From positions 186,001 through 250,000 of the forward strand of contig JAHBWE010000006.1 of assembly GCA_019637155.1 (NCBI GenBank): DNA of 64,000 bases, read 5' to 3'. This document shows, one piece after another, positions 1 to 9,491 of this stretch. The DNA is from Labilithrix sp. (GTDB lineage: Bacteria; Myxococcota_A; Polyangia; Polyangiales; Polyangiaceae). Under the pieces are notes generated by a model that was not told where the DNA came from, searched no databases, and saw nothing but the letters and a program-made list of their open reading frames with translations. A program made the translations under genes and the position numbers. Positions within the stretch are counted from its first letter, which is position 1, and each line of letters begins with the position of its first letter.

Positions 1-1
1 C

Positions 2-2653
2 ACGCTCGTCGAGCAGGAGGGGCAGGGGCTCTTCGACGTCGAGGAGGCGATCCGCGCGCTCGCGAAGGAGCGGCGCAGCGGGGACGCCGGGGCGGAGGCG
101 AAGCTCGAGGCCGCCGTCGCCGCGCTCGACGTCGAGACGGCGGAGCGCGTCGCGCGCGCGTTCACGCACTACTTCCAGCTCGTGAACCTCGCCGAGCAAC
201 ACCACCGCACGCGGCGACGGCGCGACTACGCGCGCGAGGGGAGGGCGCAGCCCGGCTCGCTCGACGTCGTGTTCGAGACGATGGCGAAGGAAGGCGTCAC
301 CGCCGAGCGCTTCGCCGCGCTGTTCGCCGAGACGCGGGTCGAGCTCGTGTTCACCGCGCACCCGAGCGAGGCGCAGCGGCGGACCGTGCTCGAGAAGCAC
401 CGGCGGCTCGTGTCGCTCATCGCGCGGCGTGAGCGCGCGGAGCTGACGCCGGCGGAGACGGAGGAGGTGGAGCGAGCGATCCGGGAGGAGGTCGCGACGC
501 TGTGGCAGAGCGATGAGATCCGACAAGAGAAGCCGCGCGTCGGCGACGAGGTGAAGAACGTCCTCTTCTACCTCGAGGAGATCCTCTTCCCGCTCGTCCC
601 CCGCTTCTACGCCGCGATGGAGGCGGCGTGCGCGCGGACGTTCGGAGCCACGTGCGCGGTGCCGACCGTGCTCACCTTCGGATCGTGGGTCGGCGCCGAC
701 ATGGATGGAAACCCCAACGTCACGCCCGAGGTCGCGGTCGACACCGCGCTCGCGCACGCCACGCGCGTGCTCGACCTCTACGTCCACGCGGTCGAGTCGC
801 TCGGGAGCGCGCTCTCGCAGAGCACGCGGCGGATCGGCGTCTCGGAGGAGCTCCTGCGATCGCTCGAGGCCGACCGCGCGTCGATGCCGGAGCTCGCGAC
901 CAAGCTCGAGGCGAAGACGGAGCGCGAGCCCTATCGTCGCAAGACCAGCTTCATCGCGGAGCGGCTGCGGGAGACGCGCATCGCGCTCCTCGACGTCCGC
1001 AAGCACGGCGGCGATCCCGCGCTCCAGCCCGGCGCGTACCGCGGGCCGGACGACTTCGCGCGAGACCTCGAGGTCGTGCGCGCGTCGCTCCTCGCGAACA
1101 AGGGCGCGCGCGCGGGCGCCGAACGCGTGAGCGCGCTCCTCCGTCAGGTGCAGACGTTCCGCTTCCACCTCGCGCGGCTCGACGTGCGCATCCCCGCCGA
1201 GTGGGTGCGCGCCGACGCCCGCGTCGCGCTCGGGCTCGCCGAGGACGCGCCGCTCGACCTCGCCCAGCTCGAGCGCGATCCGGCCACGCTCGCGACGCCG
1301 GACGGCGACGGCATCCGCGCGGTCGGCGCGATCGCGCGCATCCGCGAGCTCACGTTCGACGGCGGCGCCGAGTCGTTCATCCTCAGCATGACGCGGGGCG
1401 CGGAGGACCTGCTCGCCGCGCTCTTGCTCGCGCGGCTCGCCGGGCTCTCGGCGAAGGCGATCTCGATCGTGCCGCTCTTCGAGACGCTCGACGATCTCCA
1501 GCGCTCGGCGAAGGAGCTCGATCGCGCCGCCGCGAGCCCCGTCTACGCCGCCTACCTCGCCGAGCGCGCGGGCGTGCAGGAGGTCATGCTCGGCTACTCC
1601 GACTCGAACAAGGACGCCGGCATCCTCGGATCGTCGTTCGCGCTCTACCGCGCGCAGCAGGAGCTCGTCGCGGTCGCGAGCGCGCGCGGCCTCACGCTCA
1701 AGATCTTCCACGGACGCGGCGGCTCGATCGGCCGCGGCGGCGGTCCCTCGCAGCGCGCGATCGAGAGCCTGCCCGCGGGCGCGGTGCGCGGTCGCTTCAA
1801 GCTCACGGAGCAAGGAGAGGTGCTCGGATGGAAGTACCTCGTGCCCGAGATCGCGGAGCGGAACCTCGAGCTCACCGTCGGCGGCGTGATCGAGCAGACG
1901 CTCCGCTCCGAGCGACCGCACGACGACGCGCAGCTCCGCGAGTACGAGTCCGTCTTCGAAGAGGTCGCGCGCACGAGCGTGGAGCAGTACCGCGCCCTCG
2001 TTCATCACGAGGTGTTCCCTTCGTACTACGCGGCGACGACGCCGATCGAGGAGATCCCGCGCCTCAACATCGGCTCGCGCCCCGCGCGGCGCACCGGCAA
2101 CAGCGAGGCGCCGGCCGCGGCGAAGAAGGCGGTCGCGCTCGAGGACCTCCGCGCGATCCCGTGGGTCTTCGCGTGGACGCAGTCGCGTCAAATGGTCCCC
2201 GGATGGTACGGCGCCGGCCGCGCGCTCTCGTGGCTCGTGCGCGCGAAGGGCCTCGACTACGTGCGCGAGATGCGCGCGCGCTGGCCCTTCTTCGCGACGA
2301 CGCTCGACGCGATCGCGGTCGCGCTCGCGCAGGCCGACGTCGCGATCGCAGCGAAGTACGCCGCCCTCGCCACGCCGGAGGAGCGGCGCCTCTTCCTCCG
2401 CATCGCGCTCGGTCATGCCCGCGCGGTGCGGGCGGTGAGCGCGATCCTCGGTCAGCCCGGCGTCCTCGCCCCCGACGCGACGCTCGCGCGCTCGATCGAG
2501 CTGCGCAACCCTTACGTCGATCCGCTCTCGTTCATCCAGGTCGACCTCCTCCGGAAGAAGCGCGCCGCGAGCGGCAAGACGCCGCCGGAGCTCCAGCGCG
2601 CGATCCTCCTCACGATCAACGGCCTCGCCGCGGGCCTCCGCTCGACGGGTTGA
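2..2653 (+). CDS. ppc: Phosphoenolpyruvate carboxylase (5-prime end outside window)
   Basis: The enzyme carboxylates phosphoenolpyruvate with bicarbonate to make oxaloacetate, an anaplerotic reaction in the cytoplasm. The reading frame is open from base 2. The residues before the first in-window GTG (182) already match the family (FTHYFQLVNLAEQHHR), so the true start lies upstream and about 883 residues are visible, close to full length. Signature stretches in order are FTAHPSEAQRRT with the catalytic His, GSWVGADMDGNP, GYSDSNKDAG, FHGRGGSIGRGGGP and the FAWTQSRQMVPGW segment. The C-terminus reads AAGLRSTG, where many homologues end NTG, so the terminal motif has Ser in place of Asn. A strong hairpin follows the stop. 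Confidence 0.97.
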   Translation, partial: TLVEQEGQGLFDVEEAIRALAKERRSGDAGAEAKLEAAVAALDVETAERVARAFTHYFQLVNLAEQHHRTRRRRDYAREGRAQPGSLDVVFETMAKEGVTAERFAALFAETRVELVFTAHPSEAQRRTVLEKHRRLVSLIARRERAELTPAETEEVERAIREEVATLWQSDEIRQEKPRVGDEVKNVLFYLEEILFPLVPRFYAAMEAACARTFGATCAVPTVLTFGSWVGADMDGNPNVTPEVAVDTALAHATRVLDLYVHAVESLGSALSQSTRRIGVSEELLRSLEADRASMPELATKLEAKTEREPYRRKTSFIAERLRETRIALLDVRKHGGDPALQPGAYRGPDDFARDLEVVRASLLANKGARAGAERVSALLRQVQTFRFHLARLDVRIPAEWVRADARVALGLAEDAPLDLAQLERDPATLATPDGDGIRAVGAIARIRELTFDGGAESFILSMTRGAEDLLAALLLARLAGLSAKAISIVPLFETLDDLQRSAKELDRAAASPVYAAYLAERAGVQEVMLGYSDSNKDAGILGSSFALYRAQQELVAVASARGLTLKIFHGRGGSIGRGGGPSQRAIESLPAGAVRGRFKLTEQGEVLGWKYLVPEIAERNLELTVGGVIEQTLRSERPHDDAQLREYESVFEEVARTSVEQYRALVHHEVFPSYYAATTPIEEIPRLNIGSRPARRTGNSEAPAAAKKAVALEDLRAIPWVFAWTQSRQMVPGWYGAGRALSWLVRAKGLDYVREMRARWPFFATTLDAIAVALAQADVAIAAKYAALATPEERRLFLRIALGHARAVRAVSAILGQPGVLAPDATLARSIELRNPYVDPLSFIQVDLLRKKRAASGKTPPELQRAILLTINGLAAGLRSTG

Positions 2654-2661
2654 CGACGCCG

Positions 2662-2684
2662 CTCACGCCCGTGACCGGCGTGAG
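2662..2684 (+). terminator. Hairpin downstream of ppc
   Basis: There is a perfect 8-bp inverted repeat, CTCACGCC and GGCGTGAG, with a 7-base loop. It begins 8 bases after the ppc stop codon. No T-run follows, so it may be a factor-assisted terminator or a 3-prime stabiliser. The call comes from position and structure only. Confidence 0.5.
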
Positions 2685-2769
2685 GATCCGTCGGCGGCGT
2701 CTCCGCTCGATGCGCACGCGAGGAATGTGGGTATTTCGGTGACGGCACGCTCGCTGCCTCGTGGCGGGC

Positions 2770-3345
2770 ATGCGCCTCCTTGCGTTTTCGTTCCTTGCTT
2801 CTCTGCTCGTCGCTGCGTGCTCGGAGGATCCATCGCCGGATCCGTCGCCGGCGCTCGAACCGGCCACGAGCGTGAGCGCCCGCGCGACGATCGGCGGCGA
2901 GACGCTGGCGATCGAGGGCGGCGTCGTGCGCGCTGGGCGCGGCTATGTCGGGGGCGTCGTCGACGCGCCTGCGCTTCACCTGGTCTTCTCCACCAAGGTC
3001 GCGGACCTCTGCGCGGCCACGAACGAAGATCGGTATCGCCGGGACGAGACGTACGTCGCCTTTCACAGCGTCGGCGCGGCCGTCGGTAGGCACGCCGTCT
3101 CCGACGTCGACCTCTTCCGCCCGCGAAGCGATTGTCCGCCCTCCGGCCGCCTCGACAAGAACCGGTCCTACGCCACGGCGACGTCCGCGACGAGGGCGAC
3201 GGTCGAGATCACGCGGCTCGACGCCCAGCGGATCGAGGGGGAAGTGACGGCGGAGTTCGAGGACCTCTCCACCTTCCAGGGCACGTTCTCGCTCGTGCCG
3301 TGCGCGGGATCGTCGGGCTTCGGCGATGATCCGATCTGCGATTGA
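2770..3345 (+). CDS. Hypothetical lipoprotein
   Basis: The 191-residue product starts with a short basic signal sequence and a hydrophobic core ending in a lipobox (LLVAAC), followed by an acidic, proline-rich linker (SEDPSPDPSPA). The mature part has scattered Cys residues (CAA, CPP, CAG, and a terminal ICD) and no motif I recognise. I chose ATG 2770 over the in-frame GTG 2761, because it places the basic residue and hydrophobic segment directly at the N-terminus. It lies convergent with the peptidase gene that follows. It is probably anchored to a membrane facing the periplasm; the function is unknown. Confidence 0.75.
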   Translation: MRLLAFSFLASLLVAACSEDPSPDPSPALEPATSVSARATIGGETLAIEGGVVRAGRGYVGGVVDAPALHLVFSTKVADLCAATNEDRYRRDETYVAFHSVGAAVGRHAVSDVDLFRPRSDCPPSGRLDKNRSYATATSATRATVEITRLDAQRIEGEVTAEFEDLSTFQGTFSLVPCAGSSGFGDDPICD

Positions 3346-3358
3346 GCGTCGTCCAGGA

Positions 3359-4768
3359 CTAGGGTGTCGTGATCGCGCGCCGGATCGTCGCGCTCGGGGC
3401 GGTGTCGTCGAACGTGATCTTGCCGTCGCGATGGATGACGCCGAGGTCGCGCCACAGCGCGGGGAGATCGATCGTGCCGGGGGCGCTCCCCATCTTCGCG
3501 TAGAGCTCGGTGAGGACCGGCACGCCCACCGCCTCGTCGCCGGTCGCGAGCGCCTTGGCGATCGGCCAGCGCACGGCGTTGGTGCCGCCGGCGGCGTTGA
3601 TCCCGCGGAGCGCGTGCTCGAGGCCGTAGCGGCCGTGCGTGCGCTTGCGGATCTCGACGTCGGCGGAGAGGAAGAAGATCGCGCCGCCCCAGTAGGTGCG
3701 GCCCCAGGTGTGCGTGCGATCGAGGCCTTCGTCGCCGGCGCGCGGGAGGCCGTTCGGCGCGCCGAGGACGAGGCCCTTCCACGCCTCCTCGGCCGTGAGC
3801 CAGCCGATGCGCGCGCGCGCGAACGGCTCGACGTAGGTCGCGACGCCCTCCTCCGCCCAGTGGTGCGCGCGCGCGACGGTGGGGAACGTGAGGTGCGTCA
3901 TCTCGTGGGTGAGGACCCAGTCGCGCTCGAGCGCGATCGCCGTCGCCGCCTCGCCGACGCGCATGAAGACCGCGCCGCCGCCGCCGCTCAGCGTCTTGCC
4001 TTCGCCGATCCAGCGGCCGCGGCCGGGGACGACGACGAGCAGCCAGTCCTTCAGCGGGAAGGTCCCATAGTACGCGACGACGGCCGCCTCCGCGCGCTTC
4101 GCCCACGCGGCGATCTGCGCGTCGGTGAGCGCCATCTTCCCCGGCGCGATCGCGAGCTCGAAGTTGCCCATCTTCGTCACGCGGAGCGGACCGAACACGG
4201 AGTAAGGCGAGGACCAGAGGTCGGCGAGCGTGATGTCCCACGCGTCTGGGGCCTCGCGCGAGCGGTACACGCCGGTCACGAACGTCGTGCCGGCCGCGCT
4301 CTCCACGCGGAAGCGGACGCGCGCCGCTTCGTCACGTCTCGGCGGCGTGAGGAGCCACGTCGAGGGCGGGGCGACGATGACCTCGCGCTCCTCGCTCGCG
4401 ACCTCGAGCTCGTCGATGCGCCGCGCCGCTTCGCGCAGCGCGTAGCGGTAGCGGAGGCGGCACGGGCCCGCCGCGCAGGCCGCGAGCACGAACGTGCGTC
4501 CGGCGCGCGTCGCGGGCGACCAGCGCTCGAGGCCGGTGAGCGGCGTCGCCTCCACCGCCGACACGTACGGCTCGGCGCCGTCCTCGACCTCCAGCGTCTC
4601 GGCGCGCACCGAGAGCGTCGCGTCGACGTGGAGCTCGCTCGCGCCGTCGTAGCGGACCGCGTAGTCGCCGACGACGCCGGCCGGCGCGGGCGCGCGCGCG
4701 GCCGGGCTCCGGTGGTGTCCGCCGCACGAGGCGAGGAGGGCGAGGGCGAGCGCGCGCGGCGCGGTCAG
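3359..4768 (-). CDS. Metallopeptidase (peptidase MA/gluzincin-like), lipoprotein
   Basis: The product, about 469 residues, has a zinc-peptidase motif HEMTH (His288, Glu289, His292 in my numbering). WAEEG follows about 14 residues later and would supply the third metal ligand, the layout of peptidase MA-type gluzincins. An N-terminal LALALLASC lipobox suggests a lipoprotein. The N-terminal half looks like a beta-rich domain without clear motifs. The start is uncertain: no ATG, GTG or TTG fits. The best candidate is a CTG at 4768 that overlaps the TGA of the upstream gene, suggesting translational coupling. The substrate is unknown. Confidence 0.75.
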   Translation of the reverse strand: MTAPRALALALLASCGGHHRSPAARAPAPAGVVGDYAVRYDGASELHVDATLSVRAETLEVEDGAEPYVSAVEATPLTGLERWSPATRAGRTFVLAACAAGPCRLRYRYALREAARRIDELEVASEEREVIVAPPSTWLLTPPRRDEAARVRFRVESAAGTTFVTGVYRSREAPDAWDITLADLWSSPYSVFGPLRVTKMGNFELAIAPGKMALTDAQIAAWAKRAEAAVVAYYGTFPLKDWLLVVVPGRGRWIGEGKTLSGGGGAVFMRVGEAATAIALERDWVLTHEMTHLTFPTVARAHHWAEEGVATYVEPFARARIGWLTAEEAWKGLVLGAPNGLPRAGDEGLDRTHTWGRTYWGGAIFFLSADVEIRKRTHGRYGLEHALRGINAAGGTNAVRWPIAKALATGDEAVGVPVLTELYAKMGSAPGTIDLPALWRDLGVIHRDGKITFDDTAPSATIRRAITTP

Positions 4769-5202
4769 CCGTACTTCTCGACCAGCTTGCCGAGCCGCGG
4801 GACCGCCTGCTCGACGTTCTTCTTCGCGGAGCTGCGGAGCTTGTCGTATGCGCCCTTCGCGGCGCCGCTCTTCGCGCGCGCCGCCTTCGCGTCGGTGATC
4901 GCGAGGAGCGCGTCGGCGACCTGGCTCGCGTGCGAGGTGAAGTACGAAGAGACGCTCTCGCCCTTCTCCTTCGCCTCGTCGTAGGTCGGCTCGAGCGCCT
5001 TCGCGAACTCGGGGAGCAGATCGTTGACGACGTTCTCGACGAAGCCGGGCTTGATGCCCTTCACCGCGCCGTAGCCCGCTTTGATCGCGAGCCCGGAGAT
5101 GCCGCCCTTGTCCTTCACCTCGGCGTCGATGAGGTCGCAGCAATCCTTCACGACGTCCTTCTTCTTCGCTTCGTCCGTGAGCTTGTCGACCAGAGCACCC
5201 AT
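4765..5202 (-). CDS. DUF6918-like small cytoplasmic protein
   Basis: This is a 145-residue soluble protein beginning [16 protein letters not shown], rich in Lys, Ala, Asp and Glu, with no signal peptide or membrane span. It resembles conserved hypothetical proteins I know as the DUF6918 type (start MxLVDKLTD, then [23 protein letters not shown]); this is recall, not a search. The longer ATG at 5259 is rejected because it would overlap the start of the divergent purB gene, and residues before MGALV look like untranslated leader. It overlaps the following peptidase start by 4 bases, so the two are probably one operon. Confidence 0.75.
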   Translation of the reverse strand: MGALVDKLTDEAKKKDVVKDCCDLIDAEVKDKGGISGLAIKAGYGAVKGIKPGFVENVVNDLLPEFAKALEPTYDEAKEKGESVSSYFTSHASQVADALLAITDAKAARAKSGAAKGAYDKLRSSAKKNVEQAVPRLGKLVEKYG

Positions 5203-5257
5203 GCCATCGCGCGATAGCACACCCGGCGCGCGGATGGGCGGGGTATATGGCCGGCCC

Positions 5258-6553
5258 ATGATCCCGCGCTATTCGCCGCCCGATCTCGTCGCGCTCTGGT
5301 CCCCGGAACGTCGTTACGCCACGTGGCTCGAGGTCGAGCTCGCCGCTTGCGAGGCGATGGAGGCGGCGAAGCTCGTCCCGAAGGGCGTCGCCGCGCGCAT
5401 CCGCAAGCTGAAGCTCTCGCTCGACGCCAAGCGGATCGAGGAGATCGAGCGGACGGTGAAGCACGACGTCATCGCGTTCCTCACCCACGTCGAGGAGCTC
5501 GCCGGCCCCGAGGCGCGCTGGCTCCATCGCGGCATGACGTCGAGCGACGTGCTCGACTCGAGCTTCGCGATCCTCCTCCGCGACGCGACCGATCTCCTCC
5601 TCGCCCGCACCGACAAGCTCCTCGCCGCCCTCGCGAAGCGCGCGAAGGAGCACGTGAAGACGCCGATGATCGGCCGCAGCCACGGCATCTTCGCGGAGCC
5701 GGTGACGTTCGGCGTCGTCCTCGCGGGGCACCACGCCGAGATGAAGCGCGGTCGCGATCGCCTCGCCCGCGCGCGCAAGGCGATCGCGTACGGCAAGATC
5801 GCCGGCGCGGTCGGCACCTACGCGCACCTCTCGCCCGCGATCGAAGCGGCCGCGCTCGGCGCGCTCGGCCTCTCACCCGAGACGGTGAGCACGCAGGTCG
5901 TCCCGCGCGATCGGCACGCCGAGCTCTTCGCCGCGATGGCGATCGTGGCGGCGGGCATCGAGCGCCTCGCGACCAACGTGCGCCACTGGCAGCGCTCGGA
6001 GGTGGGGGAGGCGGAGGAGGCGTTCACGGTCGGGCAGAAGGGCTCGAGCGCGATGCCGCACAAGCGGAACCCGATCCTCACCGAGAACCTCTGCGGCCTC
6101 GCGCGCGTGGTCCGTGCATTCTGCATCCCTGCGCTCGAGAACGTCGCGCTCTGGCACGAGCGTGACATCTCGCACTCGTCGGCGGAGCGGATGATGGCGC
6201 CCGACGCCACCGCGACCCTCGCCTTCATGCTCGATCGCACGCGCTCCGTCGTCGAAGGCCTCGTCGTCTACGACGCGAAGATGAAGGCGAACCTCGATCG
6301 CGCGGCGGAGCTCTACTTCTCGGAGGCGGTGCTCCTCGCGCTCGTGGAGGCCGGCGTCGCGCGGCAGGAGGCGTACGTCTGGGTGCAGCGCAACGCGATG
6401 CGCGCGTGGCGCGGCGAGGGCTCGTTCCGCAAGCTCCTCGCCGCCGACAAGGACGTGAAGAAGCGGCTCAAGAAGAAGGAGCTCGAGCACCTCTTCGATC
6501 TCGACCACGCGCTCCGGCACGCGCCGGCGATCGTGAAGCGCGCGCTCGGCTGA
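5258..6553 (+). CDS. purB: Adenylosuccinate lyase
   Basis: The 431-residue enzyme of the fumarase/aspartase superfamily removes fumarate from SAICAR and from adenylosuccinate in purine synthesis. Family signatures are visible: [13 protein letters not shown] near residue 90, [10 protein letters not shown] near 145, and the flexible catalytic loop [11 protein letters not shown] near 265, which holds the catalytic Ser. The start ATG 5258 gives the standard N-terminus [20 protein letters not shown]. The in-frame upstream extension to 5081 is antisense shadow of the neighbouring gene. Length is normal for the short bacterial PurB class. Confidence 0.97.
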   Translation: MIPRYSPPDLVALWSPERRYATWLEVELAACEAMEAAKLVPKGVAARIRKLKLSLDAKRIEEIERTVKHDVIAFLTHVEELAGPEARWLHRGMTSSDVLDSSFAILLRDATDLLLARTDKLLAALAKRAKEHVKTPMIGRSHGIFAEPVTFGVVLAGHHAEMKRGRDRLARARKAIAYGKIAGAVGTYAHLSPAIEAAALGALGLSPETVSTQVVPRDRHAELFAAMAIVAAGIERLATNVRHWQRSEVGEAEEAFTVGQKGSSAMPHKRNPILTENLCGLARVVRAFCIPALENVALWHERDISHSSAERMMAPDATATLAFMLDRTRSVVEGLVVYDAKMKANLDRAAELYFSEAVLLALVEAGVARQEAYVWVQRNAMRAWRGEGSFRKLLAADKDVKKRLKKKELEHLFDLDHALRHAPAIVKRALG

Positions 6554-6567
6554 GTCGGTCGGGTGGG

Positions 6568-8190
6568 TCAGTCGCGGCGCCACGCGAGCGAGATGCCCGC
6601 GAGCGCGCCGAAGGTCGCGGTCACCATCGCGGGCAGCGCGTACGCGGGGGCGAACGTCGCCACGAGCGCGCCGGCGAAGAACACCGCCGCGCACCACGCG
6701 AACGCGCGCTGGACGAGGTACGCCGCGAGCGCGAGCTCCAGCGCGAGCACCAGCAGGTCGACCGCGATCACCTGCGGCACGGGCTGCCCGAAGCGGAGCG
6801 CGAGGACGCGATGGCCGAGGAGCGTGCCCGTCGTGACGAGGACGACCGCCACGACCCGTCCTCCGAATCGATTCGCGAAGAGCTGGCGCCGCAGCGCGAC
6901 GACGCTCGCGAGCGCGCCGCCGAACACGACCGCGGAGACGGTGACGAGGTGGCGCGACGTCATCGCGCCGAACGCGCCGCCGAGGACGACGGTCGCGAGG
7001 ACGACCGCGGCCGCGCCGAGCATGAACGCCACGAGCCATCGCCGCCCGCGCAGGCTCGTGCTCGGATCGAGCTCGGGATCGAGCGGCAGCTTGCGCTCGA
7101 TCGCCGCCAGCATCTCCGCGAGCGAGTCGAACCGCGCCGCCGCGTGGCGCGCGAGACCGCGGAACAGGATCGGCTGGATCCACTCCGGGACCGGCGCGGC
7201 CGGCGGCCGCCGCAGCGCCCCCGCGAGCACGTTCCGCCGCAGCGAGCCTACGTCGTCCCCCGCAAACGGCGCCGCACGATAAAGCGCCCGATAAAGCGCG
7301 ACCGAAAAACTGAACTGATCGCTCGCCGCCGTCACCCCCTCCCCCCCAACCCCCGCAAATTGCTCCGGCGACATGAATTGTGGCGTCCCGGGCCCCAGAA
7401 GCGGCCGCGAAAGCGGGCGCGAAGCGCCCCGAGCGCTCCGCGCGAGGGCCGTGTCTGGGGTGGGGGTGTCGGGGGCAAAGCCCCCGACGCTGAGCGAAAT
7501 GCCGAAGTCCAGGACGCGGGCGCGGCCGTCGGTGCCGACGATCACGTTGCTCGGCTTGAAGTCGCGATGGATGATCGACGCGGCGTGGGCGGCGACGAGG
7601 GCGCGGCCGCACTGGACGAAGACGCGGAGGATCTCGGTCGCGCTCCGTGGCTCTTGCTCGAGCCACTCCGCGAGCGTTCGTCCTTCGACGAGCTCCATCG
7701 CGACGTAGGGGCGGCCTTCGTGCTCGCCGACCTCGTGGATCGCGACGACGTTCGGGTGGGCGAGGCGCGCGAGGGCCTGCGCTTCGCGGCGGAGGGACGG
7801 CGTTCGATCGTGGGTCGCGCGGAGGACCTTCAGCGCGACGCGGCGATCGAGCGACTCGTCGTACGCGACGTAGACGTCGCCCATTCCGCCCTCGGCGAGC
7901 TTGCGCAGCACGCGGTAGCGACCGACCTGCGCCGACTCGCGCAGCTCGGCGCCGTGCGCCGCTTCGACGAGGGTAGAGAGCGCGCGCGCCGCCCGCGCGG
8001 CGTCGGGCGCGAGGAAGTCCTTCGCCGCGGAGCGATCGCGGGCGAGCAGTCGCTCGAGCGCGGCGCGCAGGGCGGGCTCGCCGGCGCACTCCGCGTCGAG
8101 GCGGCGACCGAGCTCGGTCGTATCGAGATCGACGAGGGCGTCGAAGAGCGCCTCGAGCCGTTCCCCGTCGACCGCTGCGCCGCTCGTCAT
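6568..8190 (-). CDS. Membrane Ser/Thr protein kinase with repeat element in its activation segment
   Basis: The 540-residue protein has about 85 N-terminal residues of unknown type, then a Hanks kinase domain with GRYRVLRKLAEGGMG at 90, ATP Lys121, HRDFKPSN at 208 (Asp210) and DFG at 228. About six hydrophobic segments follow, probably a membrane sensor. Residues 234-267 (starting SVGGFAPDTPTPDT) are encoded by repeat copy A. They lie between DFG and GTPQFMSPEQ, exactly where the activation loop should be. The reading frame stays open, so the gene is intact but the loop is about 34 residues longer than usual. ATG 8190 was preferred over upstream starts. It follows another kinase gene on the same strand. 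Confidence 0.93.
   Translation of the reverse strand: MTSGAAVDGERLEALFDALVDLDTTELGRRLDAECAGEPALRAALERLLARDRSAAKDFLAPDAARAARALSTLVEAAHGAELRESAQVGRYRVLRKLAEGGMGDVYVAYDESLDRRVALKVLRATHDRTPSLRREAQALARLAHPNVVAIHEVGEHEGRPYVAMELVEGRTLAEWLEQEPRSATEILRVFVQCGRALVAAHAASIIHRDFKPSNVIVGTDGRARVLDFGISLSVGGFAPDTPTPDTALARSARGASRPLSRPLLGPGTPQFMSPEQFAGVGGEGVTAASDQFSFSVALYRALYRAAPFAGDDVGSLRRNVLAGALRRPPAAPVPEWIQPILFRGLARHAAARFDSLAEMLAAIERKLPLDPELDPSTSLRGRRWLVAFMLGAAAVVLATVVLGGAFGAMTSRHLVTVSAVVFGGALASVVALRRQLFANRFGGRVVAVVLVTTGTLLGHRVLALRFGQPVPQVIAVDLLVLALELALAAYLVQRAFAWCAAVFFAGALVATFAPAYALPAMVTATFGALAGISLAWRRD
7390..7493 (-). repeat. Interspersed triple-hairpin repeat, copy A (104 bp)
   Basis: This copy reads 5-prime to 3-prime on the minus strand, in the sense of the kinase gene. 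Its hairpins are GGGGGC-TTT-GCCCCC, GCGC-GGA-GCGC and GGGCGC-TTC-GCGCCC, followed by the palindrome GCGGCCGC and a GGGGCCC end. It is nearly identical to copies at 9555, 15653 and 53998. It contributes an in-frame coding segment. No target-site duplication is evident. Confidence 0.92.
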
Positions 8191-8242
8191 TCGTCGATTA
8201 TGCGTCACCGGCGGCCGGCGACGAACACGCGCTGTCACCCGG

Positions 8243-9484
8243 TCAGACGAGGCGGAGGATGGTCATGACGATGCCGGCGAGGAAGCCGAGGAGGACGAGG
8301 CCGAAGCCGATCGTCATGAGGGTGGGGTGGCGATCGACGAAGCGCGTCCACTCGCCGTTCACGCGCTTCACCAACGTGATGTGGCACTGGACCGGGATCT
8401 GGCCTTCGGCGCGGCGGGCGAGCCGATCGATCATCTCGCCCGCGCTCTGGAACCGCGCGGCGGGATCCTTCGCGAGGCCTCGCCGCACGAGCCACGCGAG
8501 CTCGGCGGGGACGGCCGGTTGATGCGGGCTTCGCGCCGACGTCGCGAACGGCGGGTCCTCGTTCTTCACGCCCTCGAGCATCGCCGCGAGCGAGGCCTTG
8601 TCCGCGAGCGGGTGCTGCAGCGTGAGGAGCTCGTAGAAGAGCATCGAGAGCGAGTAGAGGTCGGAGCGCGCGTCGACCGGCTCTCCGCGCGCCTGCTCCG
8701 GCGCCATGTACGCCGGCGTCCCGACGAGCTGTCCGGCGACGGTCTGGAAGAGCGCGCCCCTCCGCGCGGGGTGCGGGCAGACCTCCTCGGCGGCGAGGTC
8801 GGTCGTCGCCGCGGCGAGGTCCTTCGCGATCCCCCAGTCCATCAGCATGACCTCGCCGTGCGGGCCGATCATCACGTTGGCGGGCTTGATGTCGCGATGG
8901 ATGATGCTCCGCTCGTGCGCGAACGCGAGCGCGTCGAGGAGCGCGTGGACGATCTGCACCCGCCGCTCGAACGTGTAGCGCGCGTGGTACGCCCGGTCGC
9001 CCGCGGCGAGCTTGTCGACGACGTCCTCGAGCGTCTCGCCGTCGACGTACTTCATCACGAAGTAGTACTCACCGCGCTCGTCCACGCCGACGTCGTGGAT
9101 CGGCACGATGTTCGGGTGCTCGAGCCGCCCGACGGTGCGGACCTCCTCGACGAAGCGGAGGAGCGCGGCGGGCGACATCGCCTCGGGCCGGAGCCGCTTC
9201 ACCGCGACGTCGCGCTCGATGTCGTTGTCGCGCGCGCCGTGGACCTCTCCGATGCCGCCCTCCCCGAGGCGTCGCGTCCGCTCGTACCGAGGCTTCCCCG
9301 GCACGACGAGCCGCGGCGTCGGCCCACCGAGCTCGACGCGCGGCAGCACGGTCGTGCGCCCCGGCAGCGTCGCCCCTGGCACCCCAGCCTCCGCGCCCCC
9401 CTCCGTCGCAACCGTCGCATCGAGCCCGATCCCGGCCCCCGCGACAGTCTCATCGAACGCAATCACATCGATCGGCTCAGACAT
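8243..9484 (-). CDS. Ser/Thr protein kinase with C-terminal membrane anchor
   Basis: The 413-residue kinase has a 65-residue N-terminal tail and then GEGGIGEV at 74, ATP Lys96, IIHRDIKPANVMI, and GTPAYMAPEQAR in the activation segment. The usual DFG is DWG here (MLMDWGIAKDL), a metal-binding-loop variant known in some bacterial kinases. One C-terminal hydrophobic span (MTIGFGLVLLGFLAGIVMTI) would anchor it with the kinase in the cytoplasm. The start ATG 9484 is preceded by GGGGGCGAGG. A three-copy 11-bp tandem repeat and repeat copy B fill the gap to the ECF sigma gene upstream. It is probably cotranscribed with that sigma factor. Confidence 0.93.
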   Translation of the reverse strand: MSEPIDVIAFDETVAGAGIGLDATVATEGGAEAGVPGATLPGRTTVLPRVELGGPTPRLVVPGKPRYERTRRLGEGGIGEVHGARDNDIERDVAVKRLRPEAMSPAALLRFVEEVRTVGRLEHPNIVPIHDVGVDERGEYYFVMKYVDGETLEDVVDKLAAGDRAYHARYTFERRVQIVHALLDALAFAHERSIIHRDIKPANVMIGPHGEVMLMDWGIAKDLAAATTDLAAEEVCPHPARRGALFQTVAGQLVGTPAYMAPEQARGEPVDARSDLYSLSMLFYELLTLQHPLADKASLAAMLEGVKNEDPPFATSARSPHQPAVPAELAWLVRRGLAKDPAARFQSAGEMIDRLARRAEGQIPVQCHITLVKRVNGEWTRFVDRHPTLMTIGFGLVLLGFLAGIVMTILRLV

Positions 9485-9491
9485 CCTCGCC

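Noticed and set aside
628..2742. Long overlapping reading frame in a second frame across ppc
   Set aside because: Very high GC leaves few stop codons; the frame is Arg/Ala-rich without motifs and fully overlaps a clear ppc gene.
7390..7493. Reading the repeat in the kinase as a frameshifted or broken gene
   Set aside because: The frame is open throughout and the insertion is a multiple of three, with intact motifs on both sides.
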